64,000 bases of DNA from the NCBI RefSeq assembly GCF_000422345.1, contig NZ_KE383819.1, positions 13,517 through 77,516 on the forward strand. Reading direction: 5' to 3'. Source of the DNA: Neomelitea salexigens DSM 19753 (lineage in GTDB: Bacteria; Pseudomonadota; Gammaproteobacteria; Pseudomonadales; Spongiibacteraceae). Positions within the stretch are counted from its first letter, which is position 1. The number at the start of each line of letters is the position of its first letter. This document shows positions 54,410-64,000 of this stretch, piece after piece. The notes under the pieces are model-generated. The model ran no database searches, was not told the origin of the DNA, and saw only the letters and a program-made list of their open reading frames with translations. A program made the position numbers and the translations under genes.

Positions 54410-55474
54410 TTATTTAATGTTTGGGTTCAAGCGACCCGACTCATACTCGCCAAACATCGCTTCCAAACTAACAGGTTTAATTTTGGAGGCATTGCCGGCC
54501 GTGCCGAAGGCTTCGTAGCGCGCCACACAAATTGCCTTCATTTCCTTGATGGTTTCTTTCAGGTATTTGCGCGGATCAAACTCGCTGGGGTTTTGCGCCA
54601 TAAAGCGACGCACCGCACCCGTGGACGCCAGGCGTAAATCGGTATCGATATTGACCTTGCGCACACCGTATTTAATGCCCTCGACGATCTGCTCAACGGG
54701 CACACCGTATGTCTCGGGAATGTCACCGCCGAACTCGTTAATGATCGCCAGCCACTCCTGGGGAACGCTGGAGCTGCCGTGCATGACCAAATGCGTGTCG
54801 GGAATACGCGCATGGATAGCTTTAATACGGTCGATCGCCAGAATATCGCCAGTGGGCGGACGCGTAAATTTGTAGGCACCGTGGCTGGTACCACAGGCAA
54901 TAGCCAGCGCATCCACACCCGTTTTGGCAACGAAGTCAGCGGCTTCTTCGGGGTCGGTAAGCATCTGCTCGTGAGACAAGGTGCCCTCTGCGCCGACGCC
55001 ATCCTCTTCACCGGCTTGCCCGGTTTCCAGCGACCCCAGACAACCCAACTCACCCTCAACGGAAACACCACAGGCGTGAGCCATGTCAACAACGGTGCGG
55101 GTAACATCGACGTTGTAGTCGTAGTCGGAGGGCGTTTTGCCATCTTCACGCAGCGAGCCGTCCATCATTACGGAGCTGAAGCCCAGTTGAATCGAGCGCT
55201 GACAAACGGCGGGGCTGGTGCCGTGATCCTGATGCATCACTACGGGAATTTCCGGGAATTCTTCAATCGCCGCAAGAATCATATGACGCAGGAAAGGCGC
55301 GCCAGCATACTTTCGCGCCCCAGCCGAGGCTTGCATGATCACTGGGCTGTCGGTTTCTCTCGCCGCTTCCATAATGGCGCGGGTTTGCTCCAGGTTATTG
55401 ACATTAAATGCCGGTACGCCATAGCCGTATTCTGCGGCGTGATCCAGCATTTGACGCATGCTGATAAGTGCCAT
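54410..55474 (-). CDS. fba: Class II fructose-bisphosphate aldolase (Calvin-cycle type)
   Basis: The 354-residue zinc aldolase has zinc His residues in [11 protein letters not shown] and [11 protein letters not shown], and the acidic region [14 protein letters not shown]. It joins dihydroxyacetone phosphate and glyceraldehyde 3-phosphate. The length and sequence suit the subgroup often called Calvin-cycle aldolase. AAGGGA precedes the ATG. It is the last gene of the tkt-epd-pgk-fba operon, 52 bp after pgk. Confidence 0.96.
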   Translation of the reverse strand: MALISMRQMLDHAAEYGYGVPAFNVNNLEQTRAIMEAARETDSPVIMQASAGARKYAGAPFLRHMILAAIEEFPEIPVVMHQDHGTSPAVCQRSIQLGFSSVMMDGSLREDGKTPSDYDYNVDVTRTVVDMAHACGVSVEGELGCLGSLETGQAGEEDGVGAEGTLSHEQMLTDPEEAADFVAKTGVDALAIACGTSHGAYKFTRPPTGDILAIDRIKAIHARIPDTHLVMHGSSSVPQEWLAIINEFGGDIPETYGVPVEQIVEGIKYGVRKVNIDTDLRLASTGAVRRFMAQNPSEFDPRKYLKETIKEMKAICVARYEAFGTAGNASKIKPVSLEAMFGEYESGRLNPNIK

Positions 55475-55526
55475 GTGAGTTCCCTTTTCAGTCTTTTAAA
55501 TATGAATTATTGATCGGCGAGCGCGC

Positions 55527-56687
55527 TTACTTGGCGCGCTCTTCCAGTACCGCAACTGCCGGTAATACTTTGCCCTCAACATATTCGAGGAAGGCGCCGC
55601 CCCCGGTCGAAATGTAGGACACCTTGTCGGCAATACCAAATTTATCTACCGCCGCCAGCGTATCGCCGCCACCCGCTATTGAGAAGGCGTCTGACTCAGC
55701 GATCGCGTTGGCAATGTCTTCGGTGCCATCGGCAAACTGGTCGAATTCAAATACACCCACCGGGCCGTTCCAAATAATGGTACCGGCCTGACGCAGAATG
55801 GCCGCCAGCACTGAGCCGGTCACCGGGCCAACATCAAAAATCATGTCGTCGTCGCCGACATTTTCCACTGGGCGCAATGTTGCCGGCTCGTTCTCGTCGA
55901 ACTTCTTACCGGTCATTACATCGCTGGGCAGCGGGATATCGCACTTCTCCATTAGCGCTTTTGCCTGTGGAATCAGGTCGTCTTCGCAAAGCGATTTACC
56001 GACGTTGTAACCCGCCGCCGCCAGGAAAGTGTTGGCGATACCGCCACCAACAATCAGCTGGTCCACTTTGTCAGAAAGTGTTTCCAATACGGTCAGCTTG
56101 GTGGAAACCTTTGAACCACCGACGATGGCAACCATCGGGCGCGCAGGGTTAGCCAAGGCCTTTTCCAAATTCTCCAGCTCATTGGCCAACAGCGGGCCGG
56201 CACAGGCCGTTGGCGCAAACTTGGCAACGCCGTGAGTCGACGCCTGCGCCCGGTGGGCCGTGCCGAAAGCGTCCATGACGAAGATGTCGCAGAGCGCGGC
56301 ATAGGCCTTGGCCAGGGACTCATCATCTTTCTTTTCCCCGGCATTAAAGCGAACGTTTTCCAATAGCACCAGCTGCCCGGCCTCCAGCTCTACGCCGTCG
56401 CGCCAATCGGCTACCAGCGGTACCGGCTGACCGAGGGCATCACTGAGGTAGTCGGCCACAGGGCGCATTGAGTATTTTTCTTCAAACTCACCCTCAGTCG
56501 GGCGCCCGAGGTGAGACATCACAATCACCTTGGCCCCTTTTTCCAACGCCAGTTTCAAGGTTGGCAGGGCCGCACGCAGACGAGCGTCGGAGCTCACTTT
56601 TCCATCCTTGATGGGCACGTTCAGATCTTCACGTATCAGCAGGCGCTTGCCCGCCAGATCCAAATCACGCATTTTCAATACGTTCAT
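55527..56687 (-). CDS. pgk: Phosphoglycerate kinase
   Basis: The 386-residue enzyme has the family signature [18 protein letters not shown], the substrate loop SHLGRPTEG, the hinge [13 protein letters not shown] and the C-terminal ATP site [16 protein letters not shown]. It interconverts 1,3-bisphosphoglycerate and 3-phosphoglycerate, which also feeds SerA. GGAAG precedes the ATG. A 102-bp gap separates it from epd. Confidence 0.97.
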   Translation of the reverse strand: MNVLKMRDLDLAGKRLLIREDLNVPIKDGKVSSDARLRAALPTLKLALEKGAKVIVMSHLGRPTEGEFEEKYSMRPVADYLSDALGQPVPLVADWRDGVELEAGQLVLLENVRFNAGEKKDDESLAKAYAALCDIFVMDAFGTAHRAQASTHGVAKFAPTACAGPLLANELENLEKALANPARPMVAIVGGSKVSTKLTVLETLSDKVDQLIVGGGIANTFLAAAGYNVGKSLCEDDLIPQAKALMEKCDIPLPSDVMTGKKFDENEPATLRPVENVGDDDMIFDVGPVTGSVLAAILRQAGTIIWNGPVGVFEFDQFADGTEDIANAIAESDAFSIAGGGDTLAAVDKFGIADKVSYISTGGGAFLEYVEGKVLPAVAVLEERAK

Positions 56688-56789
56688 AACACTTCCCGTT
56701 TCACTATCCGTTTACCGAACTAAACTCGCCTGCTTGTGCAGATCTGTGTACCCACAGCAACATTGCCCGGGGCACGCTAACAGTGCCGC

Positions 56790-57791
56790 CTACTGCAGCC
56801 AGTGTGCGACCATGTCCAACATACGGTTGGCATAGCCCCATTCATTGTCGAACCAGGTGAAGACACTCACCAGCTCGTCCGCCACCCGCGTTTGCCCAGC
56901 ATCGACAATACCGGAGCGCGGGTCGTGGTTAAAATCACAGGACGCCAGCGGCTCCTCGCTCACCCCCAGCACAGCGCTTAAGCGACCGCGCGCGGCCATT
57001 TGCAGGGCCGCGTTCACATCGCTGGGCGACACCCGAGATTGCAGGGTCACGCTCAGCTCCATTGCCGAGACATTGTGCGTGGGAATACGCACCGCCCGCG
57101 CCGCGAAGCGGCCATCCAGGTCCGGCAAGATGCGACCAATACCCGCCGCCAATCCCGTATCGACCGGAATCATAGACATACCCGCCGCGCGCGTTTTGCG
57201 CAGATCGGTGTGGTGATAGGCGTCCAACACCGGCTGGTCGTTCATTGCCGAGTGGATGGTTGTAATACACCCCGAGCGCACACCAAAGGCCTGGTGTAGC
57301 ACATCAATGACCGGGGTAATGCCATTGGTGGTACACGAGGCATTGGAGATCACCCGCTGCTCGCTGGTCAGGCCGTGGTGATTTAAGCCAAACACATAGG
57401 TCGGAATACTCGCCTCACCCGGCTGCGACAACAACACATGCCGCGCCCCGCGCTCCAGGTGTTCATGGAGTGCGGCCTCACTGCCGAGGGTACCGCTGCA
57501 TTCCAGTACCACATCGATGTTGTGCCGACTCCAGTCAACATCGCGCAGCGCGGTGCAGTGGCTCACGGCAATCTCGTCACCGTTAATGCGCAAACACTCG
57601 ACACCTTTTTCCACCGTACCCACAAAACGGCCGTGGGTGCTGTCGTAGCGCGTTAAATGCGCGATGGTGTCCAGATCGGCAGGCTCGTTAATGGCCACAA
57701 TACGCATGGCGTCGCGCATTGGCGACTCGTAGAGCGCCCGCAATACGCAGCGCCCAATGCGCCCATAGCCATTGATCGCCAGTCGAATCAT
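56790..57791 (-). CDS. epd: Erythrose-4-phosphate dehydrogenase (GAPDH-like)
   Basis: The 333-residue protein has the GAPDH fold with NAD site [16 protein letters not shown] and catalytic Cys153 in [16 protein letters not shown] near residue 35 in place of the usual ND (L/S) is the Epd hallmark, and so is the tkt-epd-pgk-fba order. It oxidises erythrose 4-phosphate toward pyridoxal phosphate. Because no other GAPDH lies here, some GAPDH activity cannot be excluded. The start overlaps the tkt stop by 4 bases. Confidence 0.88.
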   Translation of the reverse strand: MIRLAINGYGRIGRCVLRALYESPMRDAMRIVAINEPADLDTIAHLTRYDSTHGRFVGTVEKGVECLRINGDEIAVSHCTALRDVDWSRHNIDVVLECSGTLGSEAALHEHLERGARHVLLSQPGEASIPTYVFGLNHHGLTSEQRVISNASCTTNGITPVIDVLHQAFGVRSGCITTIHSAMNDQPVLDAYHHTDLRKTRAAGMSMIPVDTGLAAGIGRILPDLDGRFAARAVRIPTHNVSAMELSVTLQSRVSPSDVNAALQMAARGRLSAVLGVSEEPLASCDFNHDPRSGIVDAGQTRVADELVSVFTWFDNEWGYANRMLDMVAHWLQ

Positions 57792-59788
57792 TCGCCTATG
57801 CAGTCCTCAACAGCAGCAACCACCGCCTCGGTGGTAATGCCAAAGTGCTTGAAGAGTTCACCCGCCGGCGCCGACTCGCCAAAGCTGTCCATCCCGACAA
57901 TACGGCCGTCCAGGCCAACGTACTTGTACCAATAGTCTTTGTGCGCCGCTTCAACGGCGACGCGCGCCAATACATTGCTAGGCAATACCGACTCGCGATA
58001 GTAGCCATCTTGCGTTTCAAAGGCTTCGGCGCAGGGCATAGACACTACGCGTACTTTGCGGCCATTTTCAGCCAGCTGTTGCTGGGCTGCCATCGCCAGT
58101 TTCACTTCCGAACCGGTGGCAATAATGATGGCCTCGGGCTCGCCCTCACAGTCACTCAATACATAGGCGCCGCGAGCAATGGCGGCAACCTGAGCACTGC
58201 TGCGGTGTTGGTGGGGCAAACCCTGGCGGGTAAAGATCAGCGCCGTCGGGCCATCAGTGCGCTCCAGTGCGCTGCGCCAGGCCACGGCCGACTCAACCAT
58301 ATCGCAGGGGCGCCACAGCGCCATATTCGGGGTGCCACGCAGTGACGCAATTTGCTCGATCGGTTGGTGAGTGGGGCCGTCTTCACCCAGGCCGATGGAG
58401 TCGTGGGTGTAAACAAAGATACTGCGCTGCTTCATCAGCGCCGCCATACGTACCGCGTTGCGCGCGTATTCCATGAACACCAGGAAGGTCGCGCCGTAGT
58501 TAATAAAACCACCGTGCAGGGCAATGCCGTTCATCATCGCCGACATACCGAATTCGCGCACCCCGTAGTGCAGGTAGTTGCCACTGGCATCGTCGGCTTC
58601 AACCGCCTTGGAACCCTTCCACCACGTGAGGTTAGAGCCCGCCAAATCGGCCGAACCGCCAAGCAGTTCTGGCAGCATCTCGCCGTAGGCATCCAGACAC
58701 AGCTGCGACGCTTTACGGGTGGCGACTTCTTTACCTTCGTCTTGGCACTGGGCAATAAAAGCATCGGCCTTCTGGGCAAAGTCGGCGGGCAAGTCACCGC
58801 TCACGCGGCGCTCAAATTCGGCGGCCAACTCTGGGTGGGCAGCCTGGTAGGCGGCAAACTTTTCATTCCACGCTTGCTCGGCAGCGGCGCCGCGCTCGCG
58901 AGCATTCCAGGCACTGTAGACATCCTCAGGCACCTCAAAGCTGCCGTGGGGCCAGCTAAGCGCTTCACGAGTCAGGGCAATTTCGTCATCGCCCAGTGGC
59001 GCGCCGTGGCACTCTTCTTTGCCCTGTTTATTCGGCGAGCCTTTACCAATGACCGTTTTGCAGCAGATCAGTGTGGGTTTGTTCGGCTCGGCGCGACCGG
59101 CTTCAATGGCGGCAGCAATGGCATCACTGTCGTGGCCGTCGACCGCGGGGATCACCTGCCAGCCGTAGGCTTCAAAGCGCTTGGGGGTATCGTCGCTGAA
59201 CCAGCCTTCCACTTCACCGTCGATGGAAATGCCATTGTCGTCGTAGAAGGCGATTAATTTGCCCAGGCCCAGGGTGCCGGCCAGTGAACATACCTCGTGG
59301 GAGATACCTTCCATCAGGCAGCCGTCGCCCATAAGGGTATAGGTATAGTGGTCGACGATGTCGTGGCCGTCGCGGTTGAACTGCGCCGCGAGAATTTTCT
59401 CAGCCGTGGCCATGCCCACCGCATTGGCAATGCCCTGGCCCAGCGGCCCAGTGGTGGTTTCAACACCGGGGGTATAACCGTATTCAGGATGGCCGGGGGT
59501 TTTGCTGTGCAGCTGGCGGAAGTTTTTCAGGTCTTCAATAGACAGGTCGTAACCGCTCAGGTGGAGCAGCGAGTAAATCAGCATGGAGCCGTGACCATTG
59601 GAGAGCACAAAGCGGTCGCGGTTGGCCCACTCGGGGTTGGCCGGGTTGTGCTGCAAGTAGTCGCGCCACAACACCTCGGCAATATCGGCCATGCCCATGG
59701 GCGCACCCGGATGGCCGGACTTGGCTTTCTGGACGGCGTCCATACTCAAAGCGCGAATGGCGTTAGCGAGGTCGCTACGTGAAGGCAT
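57788..59788 (-). CDS. tkt: Transketolase
   Basis: The 666-residue enzyme has the N-terminal [27 protein letters not shown], the thiamine diphosphate site [18 protein letters not shown], and the C-terminal pyrimidine-domain [23 protein letters not shown]. It moves two-carbon units between sugar phosphates. AGGAG before the ATG at 59788 sets the start. It heads the tkt-epd-pgk-fba operon and overlaps epd by 4 bases. Confidence 0.97.
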   Translation of the reverse strand: MPSRSDLANAIRALSMDAVQKAKSGHPGAPMGMADIAEVLWRDYLQHNPANPEWANRDRFVLSNGHGSMLIYSLLHLSGYDLSIEDLKNFRQLHSKTPGHPEYGYTPGVETTTGPLGQGIANAVGMATAEKILAAQFNRDGHDIVDHYTYTLMGDGCLMEGISHEVCSLAGTLGLGKLIAFYDDNGISIDGEVEGWFSDDTPKRFEAYGWQVIPAVDGHDSDAIAAAIEAGRAEPNKPTLICCKTVIGKGSPNKQGKEECHGAPLGDDEIALTREALSWPHGSFEVPEDVYSAWNARERGAAAEQAWNEKFAAYQAAHPELAAEFERRVSGDLPADFAQKADAFIAQCQDEGKEVATRKASQLCLDAYGEMLPELLGGSADLAGSNLTWWKGSKAVEADDASGNYLHYGVREFGMSAMMNGIALHGGFINYGATFLVFMEYARNAVRMAALMKQRSIFVYTHDSIGLGEDGPTHQPIEQIASLRGTPNMALWRPCDMVESAVAWRSALERTDGPTALIFTRQGLPHQHRSSAQVAAIARGAYVLSDCEGEPEAIIIATGSEVKLAMAAQQQLAENGRKVRVVSMPCAEAFETQDGYYRESVLPSNVLARVAVEAAHKDYWYKYVGLDGRIVGMDSFGESAPAGELFKHFGITTEAVVAAVEDCIGE

Positions 59789-59949
59789 CGGGAGCTCCTG
59801 AAATTGTGATGGCGGCAAAGAGGGCGCTATTTTCCCCTACCCCGCGCGATACAGCAAATATCAGGAGCGTAAAAATGGCCGCTAGACCAATAAAAGCGGC
59901 TTTTTACGGCGCGCGGGGGCAATTGCTGCCGCCGCGCGTGGCAACAGCA

Positions 59950-61611
59950 CTATTTTAGTTTTTTGTACTTCATGCGCTTGGGGGCAGCATTGTTGCCTTT
60001 GCGCGCCACAAAGTCCTCGTGGTATTCACTGTAATTGCCCTCAAAGAACACCACTTCACTGTCGCCCTCATAGGCCAAAATGTGGGTGGCGATTCGGTCG
60101 AGGAACCAGCGATCGTGGGAGATCACCAACGCGCAACCGGGGAAGTCCAGCATGGCGTCTTCCAGTGCACGCAGGGTTTCCACGTCGAGGTCGTTGGACG
60201 GCTCATCCAACAGCAACACATTGCCGCCTTCCTTTAGGGTACAGGCCAATTGCAGCCGACCGCGCTCACCCCCGGACAGCTCACCGACGCGCTTCTGCTG
60301 GTCGCTGCCTTTAAAGTTAAAGCGGCCAATATAGGCCCGCGAGGGAATTTCATAGCTGCCGATACGCAATACATCCAAGCCATCAGAGACCGCTTCCCAC
60401 ACTGTTTTGCTGTCATCGAGGGCATCGCGCATTTGCTCTACCGATACCAGCTTCACCGTCTCGCCCAACTCAATGCTGCCGGAATCAGGCTGTTCCTTGC
60501 CGCTGATCATACGAAACAGGGTGGACTTACCGGCGCCGTTACCGCCGACAATACCCACAATCGCTCCCTTGGGAATACTGAAGCTGAGGTCGTTAATCAG
60601 CGCGCGATCACCGTAACCCTTGCTAACGTGATTCACCTCAATCACCTTGTCGCCCAAGCGGGGACCGGGCGGGATGTAGATCTCATTGGTCTCGCTGCGC
60701 GACTGGAATTCCTGCGACTGCATTTCCTCAAAGCGCGCCAGACGCGCCTTGCTCTTGCTTTGACGTCCCTTGGCGTTACTGCGCACCCACTCCAGCTCGG
60801 TGGCAATTGCCTTTTTGCGCGACGCCTCCGACTTGGCCTCTTGCTCCAGGCGCTGCTCCTTGGCTTCCAGCCAGTCGGAATAGTTACCCTCGTAGGGAAT
60901 ACCACGGCCGCGGTCGAGCTCCAGAATCCAGTTGGCGGCGTTATCGAGGAAATAGCGGTCGTGCGTAATCGCCACCACGGTGCCAGGGAAGTCACATAAA
61001 AAGCGCTCCAACCAGCCCACCGATTCAGCATCCAAGTGGTTGGTCGGCTCGTCCAACAGCAGCATATCCGGGTTCGACAACAGCAAGCGACACAGCGCGA
61101 CACGGCGGCGCTCACCACCGGAGATTTTTGTTACGTCGGCATCCCAGGGTGGCAGGCGCAGGGCATCGGCCGCCACTTCCAGCTTGTGATCGAGGTTGTG
61201 GGCATCGGTCGCCTGAATAATATCTTCGAGCTCGGCTTGGCGCTTGGCCAGCGCATCAAAGTCGGCGTCGGCCTCGGCGTAGGCGGCGTAGACTTTGTCC
61301 AGCTCGGCCAGCGCATCTTTTGCCTCTGCCACGCCGTCTTCGACATTGCCGCGCACGTCTTTGCTCGGATCCAACTCGGGTTCCTGGGGCAGGTAGCCAA
61401 TCTTGATGCCCGGCTGCGGGCGCGCCTCGCCGTTAAACTCGGTATCAACCCCCGCCATAATGCGCAGCAGCGTAGACTTACCGGCACCGTTCAAGCCCAG
61501 CACACCGATTTTGGCACCCGGGAAGAAAGAAAGGGAAATATCGCTGAGAATCTCGCGCTTGGGTGGCACGACTTTGCTCACGCGATTCATGGTGTAGACG
61601 AATTGCGCCAT
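59950..61611 (-). CDS. ettA: Energy-dependent translational throttle ABC-F protein EttA
   Basis: The 553-residue ABC-F protein has two ATPase domains: Walker A GLNGAGKSTLL and GGNGAGKSTLF, signatures SGGERRRVALC and SGGERGRLQLA, and no membrane part. The arm and P-site-tRNA linker between them and the AQFVYTMNRVSKVVPPKREIL start match EttA. It gates the first peptide bond according to ATP/ADP ratio. AGGAG fixes the ATG at 61611. It stands alone. Confidence 0.96.
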   Translation of the reverse strand: MAQFVYTMNRVSKVVPPKREILSDISLSFFPGAKIGVLGLNGAGKSTLLRIMAGVDTEFNGEARPQPGIKIGYLPQEPELDPSKDVRGNVEDGVAEAKDALAELDKVYAAYAEADADFDALAKRQAELEDIIQATDAHNLDHKLEVAADALRLPPWDADVTKISGGERRRVALCRLLLSNPDMLLLDEPTNHLDAESVGWLERFLCDFPGTVVAITHDRYFLDNAANWILELDRGRGIPYEGNYSDWLEAKEQRLEQEAKSEASRKKAIATELEWVRSNAKGRQSKSKARLARFEEMQSQEFQSRSETNEIYIPPGPRLGDKVIEVNHVSKGYGDRALINDLSFSIPKGAIVGIVGGNGAGKSTLFRMISGKEQPDSGSIELGETVKLVSVEQMRDALDDSKTVWEAVSDGLDVLRIGSYEIPSRAYIGRFNFKGSDQQKRVGELSGGERGRLQLACTLKEGGNVLLLDEPSNDLDVETLRALEDAMLDFPGCALVISHDRWFLDRIATHILAYEGDSEVVFFEGNYSEYHEDFVARKGNNAAPKRMKYKKLK

Positions 61612-61786
61612 GGTCACTCCTGAATACACGACAAACCGCCCTAGGCGGCAAACAAAATGTGAGCGAACGTTACCGAAAGGGGCGAGCATTGGCAATCCGA
61701 CGCCGCTGGCAAGGCTTAAATTAGCCGCCAGCGACAAGAAAAGGGCAACCGCATTCAACCGCACGGCGCCAGCAAGGCAAGCGCCG

Positions 61787-62536
61787 TCAGGTCATTTTGG
61801 CAACCACACTCAGCGGCAGCACCTTCATTAACCAACCCATCGGCACCCAGGGCCACCCCGGCACTTTCGCTTCGCCCGGCTCTTTCTCAATAGCCTTGAC
61901 CAAGGCCTTGCAACCCGTTTCCAGGTCGACCCGCATTGGCGCCTTTTTCAAGTCTTCGTTGATGGGCGTGAGAATAAAGCCCGGAAGGATACAGCTCACC
62001 TTGATGGGCGTACCAATAACATCGGCGCGCAGCCCCTCTGTCATGGTGCGCAAACCCGCTTTGGTAGCAGCGTAAATATTGATGGCACGTGGCATGCCCC
62101 GCAGCGCACTCATTGAAGAGATGGTGACCAAGTGTCCGGCATTTTGCTCGCGAAATATGGTCATCGCCGCCTCGCACTGCGCCAAAGCACCCGTAAAATT
62201 AGTCTGTGCGGTGCGAAGGTTGGCGTGGAAGTACCCGGTGCCCATCGACGCGCCCTTGCCCATTCCCGCATTCACAATCACTCTATCGAGGCTGCCCAAT
62301 TCATCGCGAAAGGCATTAAACACGGTAAACACCTGCTCGTAATCACAGACATCCAGGGCTTTAATTAGCACCTTAACCTCGGGGTGCTTTGCCTCAATAT
62401 CCGCTTTTATTGCCTCCAGGTTTTCAACCCGTCGCGCGCACAACGCCAAATTACAACCTTTCGCGGCAAAGGCCCGCGCCATTCCTTCACCCAGCCCTGA
62501 ACTGGCACCGGTAATCAATACATTCTTTCTAAACAT
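61787..62536 (-). CDS. Short-chain dehydrogenase/reductase
   Basis: The 249-residue classical SDR has the cofactor site TGASSGLGEGMARAFA, NAG in IVNAGMG, Ser in ISSMSALRG, and the YxxxK motif in YAATKAGL. It is of the DltE/YbbO-like group. It ends with a hydrophobic helix (WVPMGWLMKVLPLSVV). It probably acts on a lipid-like alcohol or ketone. AGGGGA precedes the ATG at 62536. It is divergent from the MAPEG gene. Confidence 0.9.
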   Translation of the reverse strand: MFRKNVLITGASSGLGEGMARAFAAKGCNLALCARRVENLEAIKADIEAKHPEVKVLIKALDVCDYEQVFTVFNAFRDELGSLDRVIVNAGMGKGASMGTGYFHANLRTAQTNFTGALAQCEAAMTIFREQNAGHLVTISSMSALRGMPRAINIYAATKAGLRTMTEGLRADVIGTPIKVSCILPGFILTPINEDLKKAPMRVDLETGCKALVKAIEKEPGEAKVPGWPWVPMGWLMKVLPLSVVAKMT

Positions 62537-62634
62537 AACGTCCCCTGATCTCATTTCTATTCACATGGATATTGTTATATTCGCTTCAGGCCAAAGCGGC
62601 TACATCGATAAAAATCACAACAAAGGAAAAGACT

Positions 62635-63057
62635 ATGGACGCCTCTCCCATTTTACTGCCTGTGATCATCCTGGTGCTGTGGAGCATGGTTATGCTCAGC
62701 TGGATGGCCATGTCACGCCTTCCAGCAATGCGAAAAGCGCGCATGCCGCCCAGCACTGGCGAACGCACCGCCGAGCTGGCAACCATGATGGACAAGCGCA
62801 TTCAGTGGAAGGCTGACAACTACAACCACTTGATGGAGCAGCCAACTATTTTTTATGCCACGGCAATCGTGCTGGCCGTTCTGGGCCAGGGCGATGGCAT
62901 TAACCTGGCATTCGCCTGGTTTTATGTGGCTTGCCGTATTGTCCACAGTATCGTGCAAAGCACCAGCAACGTGGTGATGCTGCGATTCAGTATTTTTGCG
63001 CTAAGCAGCCTGGCCGTGCTCGGCATGGCAGTGAATGCACTGCTCGCGCTGGTGTAA
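62635..63057 (+). CDS. MAPEG-family membrane protein
   Basis: The 140-residue protein has four hydrophobic helices and the MAPEG pattern ERTAELATMMDKRIQWKADNYNHLMEQPTIFYATAIV, with the NYNHLMEQP loop typical of bacterial members. MAPEG proteins bind glutathione and lipid substrates. AAAGGAAAA lies before the ATG at 62635. It lies between two SDR genes, and its stop is one base from the next SDR stop. Confidence 0.87.
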   Translation: MDASPILLPVIILVLWSMVMLSWMAMSRLPAMRKARMPPSTGERTAELATMMDKRIQWKADNYNHLMEQPTIFYATAIVLAVLGQGDGINLAFAWFYVACRIVHSIVQSTSNVVMLRFSIFALSSLAVLGMAVNALLALV

Positions 63058-63879
63058 TCAGCGCTTACGCATCATGCCCGCAGTATTTTTCAGCATAATT
63101 TTACGAAACCAGCGATAGGGCAGCAGGCGTTTTAGCATCACCAAACGCTTGCTGTCGTCGTGGGTAAGAATCTTAAACTGCTTTTCCTCCACCCCTCGAA
63201 ATACCTTCTCGGCAATCTCGTCGGCGCTTACTTTCGCCTTGTTAACCAACTTCTGGGTTAATACGGTAGAGGTCGGGTCTGAGGCGCGCAGCGATTCTGC
63301 CAAGTTGGTTCGAAAGAAGGCCGGACACACCACTGAAACGGCAATATTGTCGCTATCCAGCTCCAGCGTCAGCGTTTCCGATAACGCCACCACCGCCGCC
63401 TTGGTTGCACAGTAGGACGCCATTTTCGGTGGATGAATCACCCCTGCCAGCGACGCCACATTCACCAGGTGGCCACCGCCCTGCTGACGCAACAGCGGCG
63501 TGAACACCTTGCAACCGCGCACCACACCCAACACATTGATGTCCATTACCCACTGCCAGTCTTCCATGCTCTGCTGGTCGATCGCACCGGCCGTGGCAAC
63601 CCCAGCATTGTTGATGACCACATCCACACCGGACCAATGCTGGCTGAGCCAATCTGCAGCCGCTTGCAAGTCTTCCTCGCGCTGCACATCACAGTGCAAA
63701 TACTGCGCAGTGGTGACCGCCTGAAGCGTTTGCAGGGTCTCTTCACCGCGCTCGCTGTTGATGTCGCCAATGCACACCCAATAGCCGGCCTTCGCGTAGC
63801 GCTCTGCCAGGGCGCGCCCCAATCCCGATGCTCCACCGGTAATAAAAACCCGTAAAGCCTGCGTTGTCGTGCTTGTCAT
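63058..63879 (-). CDS. Short-chain dehydrogenase/reductase
   Basis: The 273-residue SDR has TGGASGLGRALAERYA, NNAGVA, the Ser in VASLAGV and YCATKAAV (YxxxK). A C-terminal extension (about 225-273) is basic, with KRLVMLKRLLPYRWFRKIML. It differs from the other SDR here. It lies upstream of nothing on its strand in the window except the acyl-CoA dehydrogenase, whose stop is 20 bp before this start, so the two may be cotranscribed. Confidence 0.9.
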   Translation of the reverse strand: MTSTTTQALRVFITGGASGLGRALAERYAKAGYWVCIGDINSERGEETLQTLQAVTTAQYLHCDVQREEDLQAAADWLSQHWSGVDVVINNAGVATAGAIDQQSMEDWQWVMDINVLGVVRGCKVFTPLLRQQGGGHLVNVASLAGVIHPPKMASYCATKAAVVALSETLTLELDSDNIAVSVVCPAFFRTNLAESLRASDPTSTVLTQKLVNKAKVSADEIAEKVFRGVEEKQFKILTHDDSKRLVMLKRLLPYRWFRKIMLKNTAGMMRKR

Positions 63880-63899
63880 AGTGATTTCTGCGCCTCGCA

Positions 63900-64000
63900 T
63901 TAGGGTGTGTTGTATTTGGCAAATTCTAGTCGGGCAATTAAATTGCGGTGCACCGCATCTGGCCCGTCGGCAATGCGCAACACCCTTGCCATTGCAAACA
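63900..64000 (-). CDS. Acyl-CoA dehydrogenase, C-terminal end only (gene starts beyond window)
   Basis: The last 33 codons read FAMARVLRIADGPDAVHRN, then LIARLEFAKYNTP and a TAA at 63902-63900. RxLRxADGPDxVHRxxIARLE is the typical C-terminus of FadE-like acyl-CoA dehydrogenases. The rest lies past position 64000. It is upstream of the SDR gene on the same strand, as in fatty-acid or sterol catabolic operons. Confidence 0.75.
   Translation of the reverse strand, partial: FAMARVLRIADGPDAVHRNLIARLEFAKYNTP

Noticed and set aside
54779-55513. Plus-strand frame (244 codons) opposite fba
   Set aside because: It is antisense to a certain aldolase and has no recognisable motif.
58352-59257. Long plus-strand frame (301 codons) opposite transketolase
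   Set aside because: It lies wholly inside tkt on the other strand, lacks family motifs, and its composition is the mirror of the GC-rich tkt codons.
60250-60999. Plus-strand frame (249 codons) opposite ettA
   Set aside because: It is antisense to the conserved ABC-F protein and has no ribosome site or domain.

Overview
The window looks like a chromosomal segment from a GC-rich, aerobic, heterotrophic gammaproteobacterium, probably marine and possibly near the Cellvibrionales/Spongiibacteraceae. That placement is inferred from gene content: a tkt-epd-pgk-fba operon, RpoH, EttA, RlmI and TrmB of gammaproteobacterial type, two TonB receptors, a cytochrome P450, LLM flavoproteins, and SDR/acyl-CoA dehydrogenase genes. 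I see no rRNA, tRNA, CRISPR array, insertion sequence, phage gene or replication origin.

Region 1 (1-18.4 kb) is the most accessory part. It begins with a large PKD-repeat lipoprotein cut by the window edge and a peroxiredoxin-like gene. A five-gene minus-strand cluster follows (10114 down to 2815): a diheme c4-like cytochrome lipoprotein, a MauG/CcpA-like diheme enzyme, a parallel beta-helix protein fused to cytochrome c, a TonB receptor and a Tat-exported purple-acid-phosphatase-like lipoprotein. This cluster is the best candidate for an undescribed envelope redox/uptake system. Next come a PF10118 metal-hydrolase gene divergent from an AraC regulator, a subtilisin-like lipoprotein with a PKD domain, a DUF2804 gene, the C-terminal remnant of an NADP-dependent oxidoreductase coupled to a DJ-1/PfpI gene, an EntD-like phosphopantetheinyl transferase, and a secreted Leu-Pro-Gly repeat protein.

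Region 2 (18.4-34.2 kb) holds a thioesterase-GNAT-succinate semialdehyde dehydrogenase operon, a cytochrome P450, rlmI, an arsS-arsM-aldo/keto reductase operon (arsenosugar type), purE-purK, a small NrtS-like protein next to a LysR gene divergent from an HPP-family membrane protein (a possible nitrate/nitrite transport neighbourhood), and a LysR regulator divergent from the glutathione-dependent formaldehyde pathway (frmA/adhC-fghA), with a 9-bp inverted repeat between them.

Region 3 (34.2-49.3 kb) is mostly housekeeping: trmB, DUF423, an outer-membrane-like protein, rpoH, an AarF/UbiB-like kinase, a small SET-domain protein, dienelactone hydrolase and fbp. A second TonB receptor has a perfect 20-bp palindrome just upstream of its start. 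An LLM oxidoreductase follows, then serA divergent from a D-2-hydroxyglutarate-dehydrogenase-type flavoprotein, and an FAH-family gene.

Region 4 (49.3-64 kb) contains an H-NS-like protein with a histone-H1-like Lys/Ala linker, zntB, another LLM flavoprotein, a cytochrome b561/YceI pair, an alpha/beta hydrolase, the tkt-epd-pgk-fba sugar-phosphate operon, ettA, and two SDR genes flanking a MAPEG gene. It ends in a truncated acyl-CoA dehydrogenase. Starts were refined by eye from Shine-Dalgarno spacing and family N-termini. Functions rest on motif recognition, not database searches.
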